In this document: piece after piece, positions 1 through 8,474 of the stretch
Position numbering within the stretch: position 1 is the stretch's first letter
Layout of the letters: each line of letters begins with the position of its first letter
Source: Mycobacterium sp. 852013-51886_SCH5428379
GTDB lineage: Bacteria; Actinomycetota; Actinomycetes; Mycobacteriales; Mycobacteriaceae
NCBI RefSeq assembly: GCF_001665575.1
Contig: NZ_LZSU01000017.1
Span: 181,340-245,339 of the forward strand
Length of the DNA stretch: 64,000 nucleotides
Direction: 5' to 3'
Position numbers and translations under genes: made by a program
Notes under the pieces: generated by a model
Seen by the model: the letters and a program-made list of their open reading frames with translations, nothing else
Databases searched by the model: none
What the model was told of the DNA's origin: nothing

Positions 1-450
1 GGCGGAGCTCAGCGCGGGGTAGAGCAACAGTGTCAGGGCGAAATGGCCGAGATAGTTGGTGGCGAACTGTAGCTCGCGTCCCTCCGGAGTTCGGGTCAAT
101 TCCGGCAGCGCCATGATGCCGGCGTTGTTGATCAACATATGAACCGGTTCGGATGCAAATCGGTCGGCGAAGTTGCGGATAGACGTGGGATCGGCGACGT
201 CGAGGAGGGCCGGTATGACCGCGTCGTTTCCCGTGGACACCGCAATCTGGGCGGCGATCCGACGGCCGGCATCGAGCCTGCGGGCGCCAAGGACGACGGT
301 AGCGCCGGCCGCTGCCAGGGCGCGCGCTGTCTCCACGCCGATGCCGGAGGTGGCGCCGGTGACGATGGCGCGGCGTCCGGCGAGGTCGAGGCCTGCAAGG
401 ACCTCGGCGGCGGTCGAGGTGAACCCGAACGGAGTGGTGAGCAGTGTCAT
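1..450 (-). CDS. SDR family oxidoreductase (3' end beyond window)
   Basis: A classical short-chain dehydrogenase read leftwards from ATG at 450 and cut by the window edge after 150 residues. The translation shows the cofactor motif TGATSGIG near residue 32 and the NNAG motif near 107; the Ser-Tyr-Lys site would lie off the window. The spacing and the phrase LQFATNYLGHF resemble retinol-dehydrogenase-like SDRs. Its start overlaps the stop of the upstream isochorismatase gene by 4 bp (ATGA), so the two are translationally coupled. It is the third gene of the left-hand stress-type operon. Substrate unknown. Confidence 0.85.
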   Translation of the reverse strand, partial: MTLLTTPFGFTSTAAEVLAGLDLAGRRAIVTGATSGIGVETARALAAAGATVVLGARRLDAGRRIAAQIAVSTGNDAVIPALLDVADPTSIRNFADRFASEPVHMLINNAGIMALPELTRTPEGRELQFATNYLGHFALTLLLYPALSSA

Positions 451-1130
451 CGAGTGCCAGTGTTGCTTGCCGGCGGCGTCGCTGCGCGCATCGCGTCGAC
501 GACATCGTCGGTCCAGACGACTCCGTGGGCGAGGAAGGCATAGTTGACGAGCGCGGCCTGGTAGCCGTCACCCCATTCGGGGTGGCGGGGCCCCGCAATG
601 GCGTCGCGGACGACATAGACTTCGAAGCCTTGTTCGAGAAGGTCGCGGAGGTGCGATTCGACGCACATGTTGGCGAGCATTCCGCCCAGAAGAACTTTGT
701 TGATGCGTCGTTTCCGGAGTTGCAGGACGAGGTCGTTGGTCTGTGATCCGAACACCTTGTGCGGACTGACGACGACAGTGCGTGGGTCCTCGATGTAGGG
801 CTTGAACTCCTCGAGCCAGTCGGCGCCGGAGCCGAGTAGGCCGTCCAGGTTCAGTGGGCCTGGTCGGTCGAAGGTGCGGGTACGCAGTTCGTCGGCTTCC
901 AGTGCACCGTTGAACAGCCAGCGGTGATCGGTGGGGTAGAAGTAGTGCGGTGAGATGAACATCCCGAACGACGAGGCTTGCGCGGCTTCGAAGATGGCGA
1001 GCATGTGTGCGACGGTGTTGTTCTCGGTGACACTGGCTCCGGTTGCTGCCCAATTGATTCCGGTTGGACTCAGGACGTCGTTTTGTGGATCGATGAATAC
1101 CACGGCGGTGTCGATTTGGTTCCACTTCAT
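447..1130 (-). CDS. Isochorismatase-fold cysteine hydrolase (paralog 1)
   Basis: A 227-residue cysteine hydrolase of the isochorismatase superfamily. The expected catalytic triad is visible: Asp14 in FIDPQ, a Lys in SPHKVFG, and a Cys in NMCVES. It closely resembles the second copy at 7818-8474, sharing GASVTEN, SPHYFYP, WLFNG and GDGYQAALVNY; by eye about 60 percent of positions agree. It lies between a frameshifted MDR oxidoreductase gene (46 bp upstream) and an SDR (4-bp overlap), forming a leftward operon. Members of this fold hydrolyse amides or vinyl ethers; the substrate cannot be read from sequence. Confidence 0.9.
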   Translation of the reverse strand: MKWNQIDTAVVFIDPQNDVLSPTGINWAATGASVTENNTVAHMLAIFEAAQASSFGMFISPHYFYPTDHRWLFNGALEADELRTRTFDRPGPLNLDGLLGSGADWLEEFKPYIEDPRTVVVSPHKVFGSQTNDLVLQLRKRRINKVLLGGMLANMCVESHLRDLLEQGFEVYVVRDAIAGPRHPEWGDGYQAALVNYAFLAHGVVWTDDVVDAMRAATPPASNTGTR

Positions 1131-1176
1131 CGGATAGCCCTTCTTCGTGTGTCGGGTGATGGGGCGTCAGGGCTGT

Positions 1177-2162
1177 CTAGAGGTTCGGCAGCACGATGAC
1201 CTTCCCAGTGGAGGTGCCGTTCTCGACCAGTGTGTAGGCGTCGTTGACCTCGTCAAGGGGGAAGGCGGTCGAATGCAGCCGCGGGATCAGCCGTCCACTG
1301 TCAGCCAGAGCGGCGGCGTGGGCGAGGATGTGGCCATGGTGTTCGCGGCCGCGTCCTGTCAGCAAGGGCAATAGCGTGAACACGCCAGAGTAGGTGGCGC
1401 CCCGGAACGATAAGGGAGCCAGGCTGTGTGCGCCCCAGCCCAGCGCGCTGACGACGTGACCGGTGTAGCACTTGACGGCGGTGAACGAGGCATCCAATGC
1501 GGCACCGCCGACATTGTCGACGATGATGTCGAAGCCTTCGCCGCCGGTGTATTCCTCGACGTATTGATCAACGGTTTGATTTGTGTAGTCGATGGCGGTG
1601 CTCCTGTCTGACGGATCGTCTCGAGGCTGGCGGGATTGCCGCCCGTGGCGAAGACATGGGCGCCGCGCGCGAGGGCGAGTTGCACGGCGAGGAAACCGAC
1701 CCCGCCTGCGCCCCCGTGGATGAGCACTTGCCGGCCGGTGGGGACGCCGGCGCGGTCGACGAGCCCTTCCCATGACGTGATGAACCCCAGCGGTCGGGCC
1801 GCAGCCTCTTCCATGCTCAATGCCGCGGGTTTGTGCGCGATCAACCGGGGATCGACGGCGATCAGTTCGGCCAGCGACCCTGGCACGCCACCGATGCCGC
1901 CGGTCATGCCGAACACTTCGTCACCGACCCGGAACCGGTCGACGGCCCCGACGGCGTGAACCACGCCGGCCATGTCGATACCGAGCACCGCCGGTGGTGC
2001 CATCTTCGCGTGTGCGCCCTCACCACGGCGGATCTTGGTGTCAAGCGGGTTCACCGCACTTGCTTCGACCCGAACGACGACCTCTGCGGGACCGGGCGTG
2101 GGATCGGGGAGTTCGTGAATCTGTAACGGACTGTTGTAAGCGGTCAGGACTGCAGCGCGCAT
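1177..2162 (-). pseudogene. Zinc-independent MDR (quinone oxidoreductase-like) gene with frameshift
   Basis: A quinone-oxidoreductase-type MDR protein whose halves sit in two frames. The N-terminal half from ATG 2162 reads MRAAVLTAYN and includes the nucleotide-binding stretch HGGAGGVGFLAVQLA; the frame then breaks at about 1600-1602. The C-terminal half continues in another frame with FDIIVDNVGG and ends GKVIVLPNL at the stop at 1177. Inserting one base after GGAGC restores a normal protein of about 328 residues. Either the gene is a recent pseudogene or the read has an error. No zinc-ligand cluster is seen. The ribosome-binding site (GAGGAGACACC before ATG) is strong. It would be the first gene of the left operon. 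Confidence 0.8.
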
Positions 2163-2181
2163 GGTGTCTCCTCGGGAGTCA
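2163..2181 (-). promoter_or_regulatory. 19-nt translation leader shared with the 29632 gene
   Basis: Read on the minus strand, the 19 nt TGACTCCCGAGGAGACACC abuts the MDR start codon. The same 19 nt abut the GTG start of the unrelated secreted-protein gene at 29632 (29633-29651). It contains the GAGGAG Shine-Dalgarno core. The identity extends well beyond the core, so it may be a shared leader or translation enhancer. Confidence 0.6.
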
Positions 2182-2883
2182 CTTGTCATCGTCATCCCAG
2201 CGGTGGATGCGCCGCGCGGTATCCGCTCGACCTTGGTCCGGGTGGTGGATCGGATAAGCGCCCGGTCGAGCACGTTGATCTCGCGGTGACCGATCCCGAG
2301 GGCCGCCGTGACCGAGTCGATGTCGCTGAGCGTGAATGTCAATGCCTCGAGCGCGTGGCCGTCGGACCGGAGCCGACCATGTTCGTGGGCCAGTACCCGA
2401 CCCTCTCGGCGGTGCCAATTCATCACGTGATGATTTGATCGCCAACCGCCCACCGCCGCAGAGCGGAGGATCGTCAACACCCTCAACCGAACGACGCAAT
2501 AGATCGACTGCATTGACGGGGGCGCTGAGAACGCGCGCGTCGGCGGCGCAGACTTCGAAAGCGCATCCACGTCCCGGGCGGCGGTCGCAACCGAACCTGG
2601 TAGCTCGACACCGTTGAGAAGCCGAGCGGCCCAGAACTATTCGTCACAGTGACGTATTGAGGCGAGCGGTGGTAGGTGGCGAAAGGGCGGTGGCCGGACG
2701 TCTCGGCGCGGTCGGACGTCGCGTGCTCAGCGCGGCAGATTCGATCAGCAAGGCGGCCGCCGCCGGCATGGATAGTGAACGACCTGGGCGGGTGGCACTG
2801 TCAGATAGTTCTGGAACGCAGGGCGAGAAGTCGGATAGCTCTCGGGTTTCCCGCATTACTCGCAACTAGTTCCGGATCGAACA

Positions 2884-2900
2884 CCGGTGCGTAGCACCGG
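2884..2900. other. Short perfect hairpin
   Basis: CCGGTGC and GCACCGG pair perfectly around the 3-nt loop GTA. There is no T-tract after it. It lies within the long gap between the HxlR and MDR genes; terminator, mRNA structure or operator are all possible. Confidence 0.35.
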
Positions 2901-2962
2901 ACGCTTCGCCACGACGTGGCTGCTCACCGAACTACCGATAAGCCACATTATGTCAATTAAAC

Positions 2963-2977
2963 CACTGCATATTTCAT
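2963..2977 (+). promoter_or_regulatory. Inverted half-site related to the 35-bp element
   Basis: CACTGCATATTTCAT on the plus strand matches 13 of 15 bases of the minus-strand reading of the element at 11913-11947 (CACTGCATATTCGAT). It lies about 80 bp from the full element at 3058-3092 and in inverted orientation to it, as expected for a third binding half-site. Confidence 0.4.
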
Positions 2978-3057
2978 CAGATGAATCATCACCCGCCTAC
3001 CCGTCAGCCACCGCTCCTCCCTCGGCTACTAGCCCGCCGGCGGATGTAATTTTGGAC

Positions 3058-3092
3058 AATATGCAGGGATCGAATATGCAGGGTTACCAGTA
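3058..3092 (-). promoter_or_regulatory. 35-bp duplicated element, copy 1 (candidate operator)
   Basis: Two AATATGCAG units begin 15 bp apart (3058 and 3073) and are followed by GTTACCAGTA (3083-3092). Copy 2 at 11913-11947 has the same units at the same spacing and differs at 3 of 35 positions. In copy 1 the final part reads GTTAC-CA-GTAAC, a small perfect dyad. Both copies sit upstream of leftward operons carrying paralogous isochorismatase genes, so a common regulator is likely. Copy 1 is about 0.9 kb from the MDR start. Confidence 0.6.
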
Positions 3093-3474
3093 ACTGCTCA
3101 ATTCCATTGTAGGAACAGATCATTCGGCTGCTCTTCTTGTTGTCCGGTCTCTTGATGCGGCCAGTTCGTGCTGACCGCAGGGCAGCTGCCCCGGTCTGCC
3201 AACTCAATTGAGGAGGAGAGCATAAGGATTTTTTTCTCACTCGGGTCGGCAGTTCGCTGTATTACGCCGTCAAATCAGCCGTTAACGGACACCGGCCTCG
3301 TGCGGCCATAGCCCTCCCGTCGTTCGTTCTTCCCGTGTTGCGATACTTCCCGGCAAAGGCCGTGCTCAGCGGGACTCGTGTCGGCTGCAGCGCCGGGTAA
3401 TGCGCGAACTTGCTCGCTTCAGTGGCAGGTCGCGTCACGTCGCGGGTGCGGCCGGCAGGTAGATCCGGGTGTTG

Positions 3475-3939
3475 TCATTGCGAGATCGGCGCGGCGGCGC
3501 TGACCAGGCGGACATCCGTGCTGGCCGCCGCGGTACCGTCACGGTGCCGGAAGCCTGCGATGACTGGCTCGCCATTGCTGTCGACGAATCGATACGGCGT
3601 GCCTTTGCTTCGGTCTGCGTGTTTGTAGCCCCACTGGCCGATTGCTCCAAGGACCACGACCAAGTCGCGACCGGATTGCGTCAACTCGTAACGGCTGCGG
3701 GTGCGGTCGCCCGGCTCGCGGTATTCCACGGTCTCCAGTACGCCGGCCGACACAAGTTCGGCCAGCCGGGCGCTGAGGATATCCGAGGCAATTCCTAACT
3801 GCTCCTTGAACTCCGAGAATCGGGTTCTGCCGAGGAATGCTTCGCGAATGATCAGCATCGACCACCGCTGCCCGATGACCGCCATAGCGCGCGCGATAGG
3901 ACAGGGATCGTCGGACCACGGATCGGTACGCATCGCCAC
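3475..3939 (-). CDS. HxlR/DUF24-family transcriptional regulator
   Basis: A 154-residue winged-helix protein of the HxlR (MarR/DUF24) family. The core VIGQRWSMLIIREAF, followed by the recognition region and the wing TRSRYELTQSG, is typical. Cys13 in DPCPIARA is at the position used as a redox sensor in the family members HypR, YodB and CatR. An extra tail of about 50 residues follows the DNA-binding domain. It is divergent from the LAL regulator gene with only 47 bp between the starts, so both probably share control. A role in sensing disulfide or electrophile stress is inference from the Cys and the neighbouring oxidoreductases. Confidence 0.88.
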   Translation of the reverse strand: MAMRTDPWSDDPCPIARAMAVIGQRWSMLIIREAFLGRTRFSEFKEQLGIASDILSARLAELVSAGVLETVEYREPGDRTRSRYELTQSGRDLVVVLGAIGQWGYKHADRSKGTPYRFVDSNGEPVIAGFRHRDGTAAASTDVRLVSAAAPISQ

Positions 3940-3951
3940 ACCCTATCTGAG

Positions 3952-3980
3952 TTGGCATCTCCAATCCAGGGTGGTACCGT
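3952..3980 (+). promoter_or_regulatory. Predicted promoter of the LAL gene, leaderless
   Basis: TTGGCA (3952-3957) and TACCGT (3975-3980) are separated by 17 bp, a good SigA-type spacing. A transcript starting about 7 nt downstream would begin at the GTG start codon at 3987, giving a leaderless mRNA, a common arrangement in mycobacteria. No Shine-Dalgarno sequence precedes the GTG, consistent with this. Confidence 0.5.
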
Positions 3981-3986
3981 CGGCAC

Positions 3987-6731
3987 GTGATCGGCCGCGA
4001 CAACGAGCTGGAGGCGATCACCGCCGCCGCCACCGCGTTGGCAGAGCGCGGATGTGCATTGGTCGTAGAAGGCGAGCCTGGGATCGGGAAGACCACCCTG
4101 CTGGCGGCTGCCACAGGGTGGGCGAAGCGCCAGGGGTTCATCGTCTTGTCGTGTGCCGGGGTGCAGTCGCAGGCCACGGTGGGCTACGCGGGTCTGCACG
4201 AATTGGTGCACCCGATTCTCAGTAGCGCCGACGCGTTGCCAGAGCACCAGCGGACGACCCTGCTGGCCGCCCTCGGCCTCGCTGAGGCCGGCGTGCCCAA
4301 CCCGCTGCTGATCGGCGTCGCGACGCTCGGGCTGATCGAGGAGGCCGCGGCCACCCGACCCATGCTGCTCGTGATCGACGATGCGCAGTGGCTCGACGAT
4401 TCCACGCTGCACGTTGTGACCTTCATCGGGCGCCGCATCACGAACTCGCCGGTGATGATGCTGTGCGCCGCAAGGCCCCGCATCGACGGGGAATCGTCAC
4501 AACTCTCGTCGTTGCCGCACCTCCAGTTGGAGGCACTGGATATCGCGACGTCGCGCGTCCTGATGGAGGAGGCGCTGGCCGGTGTCGACGGGCACGGGGT
4601 CAGCGCGCTTACCCAACGGCGCGTCTTGACCGAAGCTGCGGGAAATCCGTTGGCCATCGCCGAACTCACGAAGGCACTGTTGGCCGGCGGCGAGGAACAG
4701 AGAAACCCGTCGCCGACGCCTCTGCCGACGACGCGTCGCATCGAACGCGCTTTCCGGGAGCAACTGGATGGCGTTCCTGAACCCAGTCGCCGGATGCTGG
4801 GACTGATCGCCGCCGGCGGAGATACTGCAATGGCTGAACTTGCCGACGCGGCGCGGCACGTCGGTCTGTCAGATGCCGATCTGGATCCACTCGAGCGGTG
4901 CGGGCTGATCACAGTCGTCGCCGGATCGCTCCAGGTGCGCCATCCCCTGATCCGGTCTGTGGCCTACCGGGCGATACCTCTGACGCAACGCTCGGCCTTC
5001 CACCAGGCGCTGGCCGACGCGACCACCGATGCGATGAGAGCCGCCTGGCACCGGTCGGCGGCGGCCTATAGATCCGATGAGGGGGTCGCCGCCGACCTCG
5101 AAACCGCGGCCCAGACCGCACAACTTCGTGGCGCCAATGCAGAAGCGGCACGCGCATGGCGGCGTGCGGCCGCGCTGTCGCCGTCGGCGAACGATCGCAT
5201 CCGCCGCCTCGTCCGCGCAATCGAACCCGCGTACCGGGCAGGGCTGACCGCCGAAGCGATGGACATCCTCGATGAGGCCGAGCCGTTGGCCATTGATCTC
5301 GGGCACCAGTTCGATCTTGCGTTCGCGCGCTTCACCCTCGCCGTCACAACCGGCGTAACGGCGCCGCCGGTAGAGGATCTGGTGGCGCTGGCGGACCGGT
5401 TGGGAAGCCACGGTGAGTTGGACACCCATATCCGCCTGCTCGCCGCCGCGGCAGCGCAGTGTCGGATGCACGGACTCGACGAACGTGACCGTGATCTGAT
5501 CGCCGAGCGCCTGCACCAAATCGAGCACCTGGACCACCCGGCAGTCGAAGTGGCCTTGGCGACCCTTGAGGACACCAAGTATGCCCGCCAGTTCCGTTGC
5601 CGCGCCGCAACATTGCAGGATGCCCTGAGTGATGATCTGACGGCGCTGATGTCGATGGGGTTGGCCGCCGAGTCGGCTTCTGATCTGGCGACCGCTCAGT
5701 CATGCTGGGACGGTTCCATCAAGGTGGCCCGAAGGACAGGTGCGCCCGCGATCGAGTGTGAGGCGCTGCGCGGCTCAGCGCGATCGCAGATCATCGCCGG
5801 GCAATTGACCGAGGCCGCCGTCAGCGCGCACAACGCATTCCGGATCGCCACCGATGCGGATCTCGGGCTCAGCATGGGCGCTGCAGCCGCCCTGCTGGCG
5901 CGGATCCAAGCATGGCAGGGCGATACCAAATCCGCTCAGCAGTCACTGGCGACAGCGCAACAGAACCTGCCCAGCGACACTCCCCTACTGTGGCTCGACG
6001 ACCTGGCCTGGGCCAGTGGCCTGCTTGCTCTGAGCACACACGACAGCGAGCGCGCCTTCACCGAACTTTCGCAGATGAACCGTGACCGCAGTTCCCGTCG
6101 CTGGGCTATCGCCGACCTCACCGAAGCCGCCGTCGCCAGTGGCCACACCCGAGTGATCTGCCAGCTTGTCGACGAGATCGACACCGAGGCGAGCGCGCTG
6201 GGTTCCCCACACATCGTCATGCTGGTACACCGCAGCCGGGCCTTGATCGCCGGTACGGACCAGCACGCAGAGCACCACTTCCACGCCGCGCTGGACATCG
6301 AGGACGCCGAGGCCCAAGCGCCGTTGGAGTACGCCCGCACCCAGTTGAGCTACGGCGAATGGCTCCGACGACAACGACGCATCATCGACGCACGCACCCA
6401 GTTAGCCGCAGCACTAAGATTTTTCGAACACCGCGGAGCAGCGCCCTGGGCTCAACGCACACGAGGCGAACTGCGCGCCGCCGGCGTGCAGGTGCCAGGC
6501 GTGGCATCGGCAATCGACGTGCTCACGACCAAACTCTCGCCGCAGGAATTACAGATCGCACGGCTCGCAGCGGCCGGACTGACCAACCGCCAGATCGCCG
6601 ACCAAATCTACATCTCACATCGGACGGTTGCGGCGCACCTGTACAAGATCTTCCCCAAGCTCGGCATCACTCGCCGCGCTCAACTACGAGACGCCATCGA
6701 ACTCGACAACGCCACGCCCGCCGGCGAGTAG
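3987..6731 (+). CDS. LAL-type LuxR family regulator (AAA ATPase plus HTH)
   Basis: A 914-residue large ATP-binding regulator of the LuxR family. Residues 29-37 form the Walker A loop GEPGIGKTT and about residues 127-133 the Walker B strand LLVIDDAQWLD. The middle is a long alpha-helical, TPR-like region. The last 60 residues are a LuxR helix-turn-helix (LSPQELQIARLAAAG, then TNRQIADQIYISHRTV). Such proteins activate nearby operons after binding a ligand and nucleotide. It is divergent from the HxlR gene and 59 bp upstream of a co-oriented alcohol dehydrogenase gene. The GTG start fits the predicted promoter. Likely the activator of this island, by inference. Confidence 0.93.
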   Translation: MIGRDNELEAITAAATALAERGCALVVEGEPGIGKTTLLAAATGWAKRQGFIVLSCAGVQSQATVGYAGLHELVHPILSSADALPEHQRTTLLAALGLAEAGVPNPLLIGVATLGLIEEAAATRPMLLVIDDAQWLDDSTLHVVTFIGRRITNSPVMMLCAARPRIDGESSQLSSLPHLQLEALDIATSRVLMEEALAGVDGHGVSALTQRRVLTEAAGNPLAIAELTKALLAGGEEQRNPSPTPLPTTRRIERAFREQLDGVPEPSRRMLGLIAAGGDTAMAELADAARHVGLSDADLDPLERCGLITVVAGSLQVRHPLIRSVAYRAIPLTQRSAFHQALADATTDAMRAAWHRSAAAYRSDEGVAADLETAAQTAQLRGANAEAARAWRRAAALSPSANDRIRRLVRAIEPAYRAGLTAEAMDILDEAEPLAIDLGHQFDLAFARFTLAVTTGVTAPPVEDLVALADRLGSHGELDTHIRLLAAAAAQCRMHGLDERDRDLIAERLHQIEHLDHPAVEVALATLEDTKYARQFRCRAATLQDALSDDLTALMSMGLAAESASDLATAQSCWDGSIKVARRTGAPAIECEALRGSARSQIIAGQLTEAAVSAHNAFRIATDADLGLSMGAAAALLARIQAWQGDTKSAQQSLATAQQNLPSDTPLLWLDDLAWASGLLALSTHDSERAFTELSQMNRDRSSRRWAIADLTEAAVASGHTRVICQLVDEIDTEASALGSPHIVMLVHRSRALIAGTDQHAEHHFHAALDIEDAEAQAPLEYARTQLSYGEWLRRQRRIIDARTQLAAALRFFEHRGAAPWAQRTRGELRAAGVQVPGVASAIDVLTTKLSPQELQIARLAAAGLTNRQIADQIYISHRTVAAHLYKIFPKLGITRRAQLRDAIELDNATPAGE

Positions 6732-6732
6732 C

Positions 6733-6754
6733 CGTACTTGTGGTCAACGTACTT
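6733..6754 (+). promoter_or_regulatory. Tandem CGTACTT repeat before the alcohol dehydrogenase gene
   Basis: CGTACTT occurs at 6733-6739 and 6748-6754, exactly 15 bp apart, inside the 59-bp gap between the LAL stop and the alcohol dehydrogenase start. The 15-bp period equals that in the 35-bp elements, although the sequence differs. It may be an activator site. Confidence 0.35.
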
Positions 6755-6790
6755 ATGCCGCGACGCCGCTGGAGCTGATGGCATGGATAC

Positions 6791-7816
6791 ATGAACTCTT
6801 ATCGGGCATATCAGGTCACTAAACATCGCGAATTCTCCCTCGTCGACCGCGAACTGCACGACCCCGCCCCCGGGCACGTGCGGATCCGGACGGCCGCGTG
6901 CGGGGTATGCCACAGCGATGTTCTGGCCGTGGAGGGACAGCGCCCAGACCCGACGACCCCAATGGTTCCCGGTCACGAGGTAGTCGGGACCATTGATGCC
7001 ATCGGCGCCGGGGTGGAACCTCGGTGGCAGGTCGGTGACCGCGTCGGGGTGGGATTCCTGGGCGGCCAGTGCGGTCAGTGCGACTTCTGCCGCCGCGGTG
7101 ACTTCGTTAACTGCACCGACCAACCCCAGCCCGGGACAACCGTCGACGGCGGGTATGCCGAGATCGTCTACGCCAGGGCCTCTGGGCTGGTGCGGGTTCC
7201 GGAGGCCTTCGACGCGCTGACGGCCGCACCCCTGTTGTGTGCCGGGGTGACCGTGTTCAACGCCCTGCGCGTCGCCCAGGCGCCGGTGAACTCCCTGGTG
7301 GCGGTACAGGGTATCGGAGGATTAGGACATCTGGGCGTGCAGTACGCCAAGAAAATGGGTTACCGCGTCGCCGCACTAGCCCGCGGCACCGAAAAGGCGC
7401 GACTGGCCTCGACTTTGGGCGCCGACCACTACATCGACAGCGCCGCCGAAGACCCCGCCGCCGCGCTAACCGCACTCGGCGGTGCGACAGCGATCATCGC
7501 CACGGCCGCCAACGGAGCATCGATGGCCGGACTGGTAGCCGGACTCCAACCACGGGGCAAAATGATCGTCGTCGGAGCCTCACCAGAACCGGTACCGGTC
7601 CACACCCCCGATCTGATCTTCGGCGGGCGCAGCATCATCGGAAGCCTCACCGGATCCGCCATCGATAACGAAGACAACCTCGCATTCAGCCTCACGCACC
7701 AGATCGCCCCGATGATCGAACCACTCCCCTTTCACGAAGCACCGCGCGCCTACGACCGAATGATGTCCGGCCGCGCACGATTCCGCGTCGTCCTCGACTT
7801 CACCCTCGCTCAGTGA
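6791..7816 (+). CDS. Zinc-dependent alcohol dehydrogenase (MDR)
   Basis: A 341-residue NAD(P)-dependent medium-chain alcohol dehydrogenase. The catalytic zinc motif is GVCHSD (Cys40, His41) with GHE at residues 61-63. The structural zinc cluster is Cys94, Cys97, Cys100 and Cys108. The Rossmann motif GIGGLGHLG lies near residue 175. It should interconvert alcohols and aldehydes or ketones in the cytosol. It follows the LAL regulator by 59 bp and meets the isochorismatase gene tail to tail with one base between the stops. The start lacks a strong ribosome-binding site. Confidence 0.93.
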   Translation: MNSYRAYQVTKHREFSLVDRELHDPAPGHVRIRTAACGVCHSDVLAVEGQRPDPTTPMVPGHEVVGTIDAIGAGVEPRWQVGDRVGVGFLGGQCGQCDFCRRGDFVNCTDQPQPGTTVDGGYAEIVYARASGLVRVPEAFDALTAAPLLCAGVTVFNALRVAQAPVNSLVAVQGIGGLGHLGVQYAKKMGYRVAALARGTEKARLASTLGADHYIDSAAEDPAAALTALGGATAIIATAANGASMAGLVAGLQPRGKMIVVGASPEPVPVHTPDLIFGGRSIIGSLTGSAIDNEDNLAFSLTHQIAPMIEPLPFHEAPRAYDRMMSGRARFRVVLDFTLAQ

Positions 7817-7817
7817 T

Positions 7818-8474
7818 TCATGCCGCGCCGGTCATCGCCGAGACGATTTCTCCGGTCGGCAACACCGCGTGCGCGAGAAACCGATAGTTCACCAGCGCTG
7901 CCTGATACCCGTCGCCCCAGGCGGGGTGACGGGGGCCCGCCACCGCATCCACGGCCACCGCAACTTCGAATCCGTCCTCGAGAAGGTGACGCAGGTGAGA
8001 CTCGACGCACATGTTCGCCAACATCCCGGCGAGGATGACGCGGTCGCATCCTCGCTTCCGTAGCTGTAAGACAACGTCGTTGGTCTGCGGCCCGAAGACC
8101 TTGTGGGGGCTCGCGACGGTGGTGGTCGGGCGGTTGATATAGGGCGCCAGCGCAGGTAGCCAGTCTGCGCCCGAACCCGCGAAGTCGGTCAAATCCAGGG
8201 CCCCAACGCGGGCGAACGTTCCGGTGGCGAACTCGTCGGACTCCAGCGGCCCGTTGAACAACCACTGCGAATCAGACGGATAGAAGTAATGCGGCGAGAT
8301 GATCAGCGGATACCCCTGGGCGACGGCGGTTTCCATGAGTTGGGCGAGGTGGGCCACTGTGTCGTTCTCGGTGACACTCGCGCCGACGGACGCCCAGTTG
8401 CGTGCGGTGGGACTCAGGACGTCGATCTGCGGATCGATGACCACGACCGCGGTGTTCGTAGGGTCGAACTTCAT
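7818..8474 (-). CDS. Isochorismatase-fold cysteine hydrolase (paralog 2)
   Basis: A 218-residue paralog of the protein at 447-1130 with the same triad context: an Asp in VIDPQ, a Lys in SPHKVFG and a Cys in NMCVES. The frame is open further upstream, but the start at 8474 is preferred: it overlaps the stop of the RclA-like gene as ATGA and aligns with the start of the paralog (MKFDPTNTAVV versus MKWNQIDTAVV). It is the last gene of the leftward four-gene operon. The presence of a related hydrolase in both operons suggests a shared substrate class. Confidence 0.9.
   Translation of the reverse strand: MKFDPTNTAVVVIDPQIDVLSPTARNWASVGASVTENDTVAHLAQLMETAVAQGYPLIISPHYFYPSDSQWLFNGPLESDEFATGTFARVGALDLTDFAGSGADWLPALAPYINRPTTTVASPHKVFGPQTNDVVLQLRKRGCDRVILAGMLANMCVESHLRHLLEDGFEVAVAVDAVAGPRHPAWGDGYQAALVNYRFLAHAVLPTGEIVSAMTGAA

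Larger units (their letters stand above)
2163..3474. other. 1.3-kb gene-poor intergenic region
   Basis: No convincing gene is present between the MDR start and the HxlR stop. The MDR frame stays open upstream to about 2570, but that stretch looks like no protein family I recognise and lacks a good start. The segment around 2940-3240 is clearly less GC-rich than the surroundings. Recognisable contents are a 7-bp hairpin at 2884-2900, a half-site at 2963-2977 and the 35-bp duplicated element at 3058-3092. It may be a long regulatory region or the scar of a lost gene. Confidence 0.5.
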
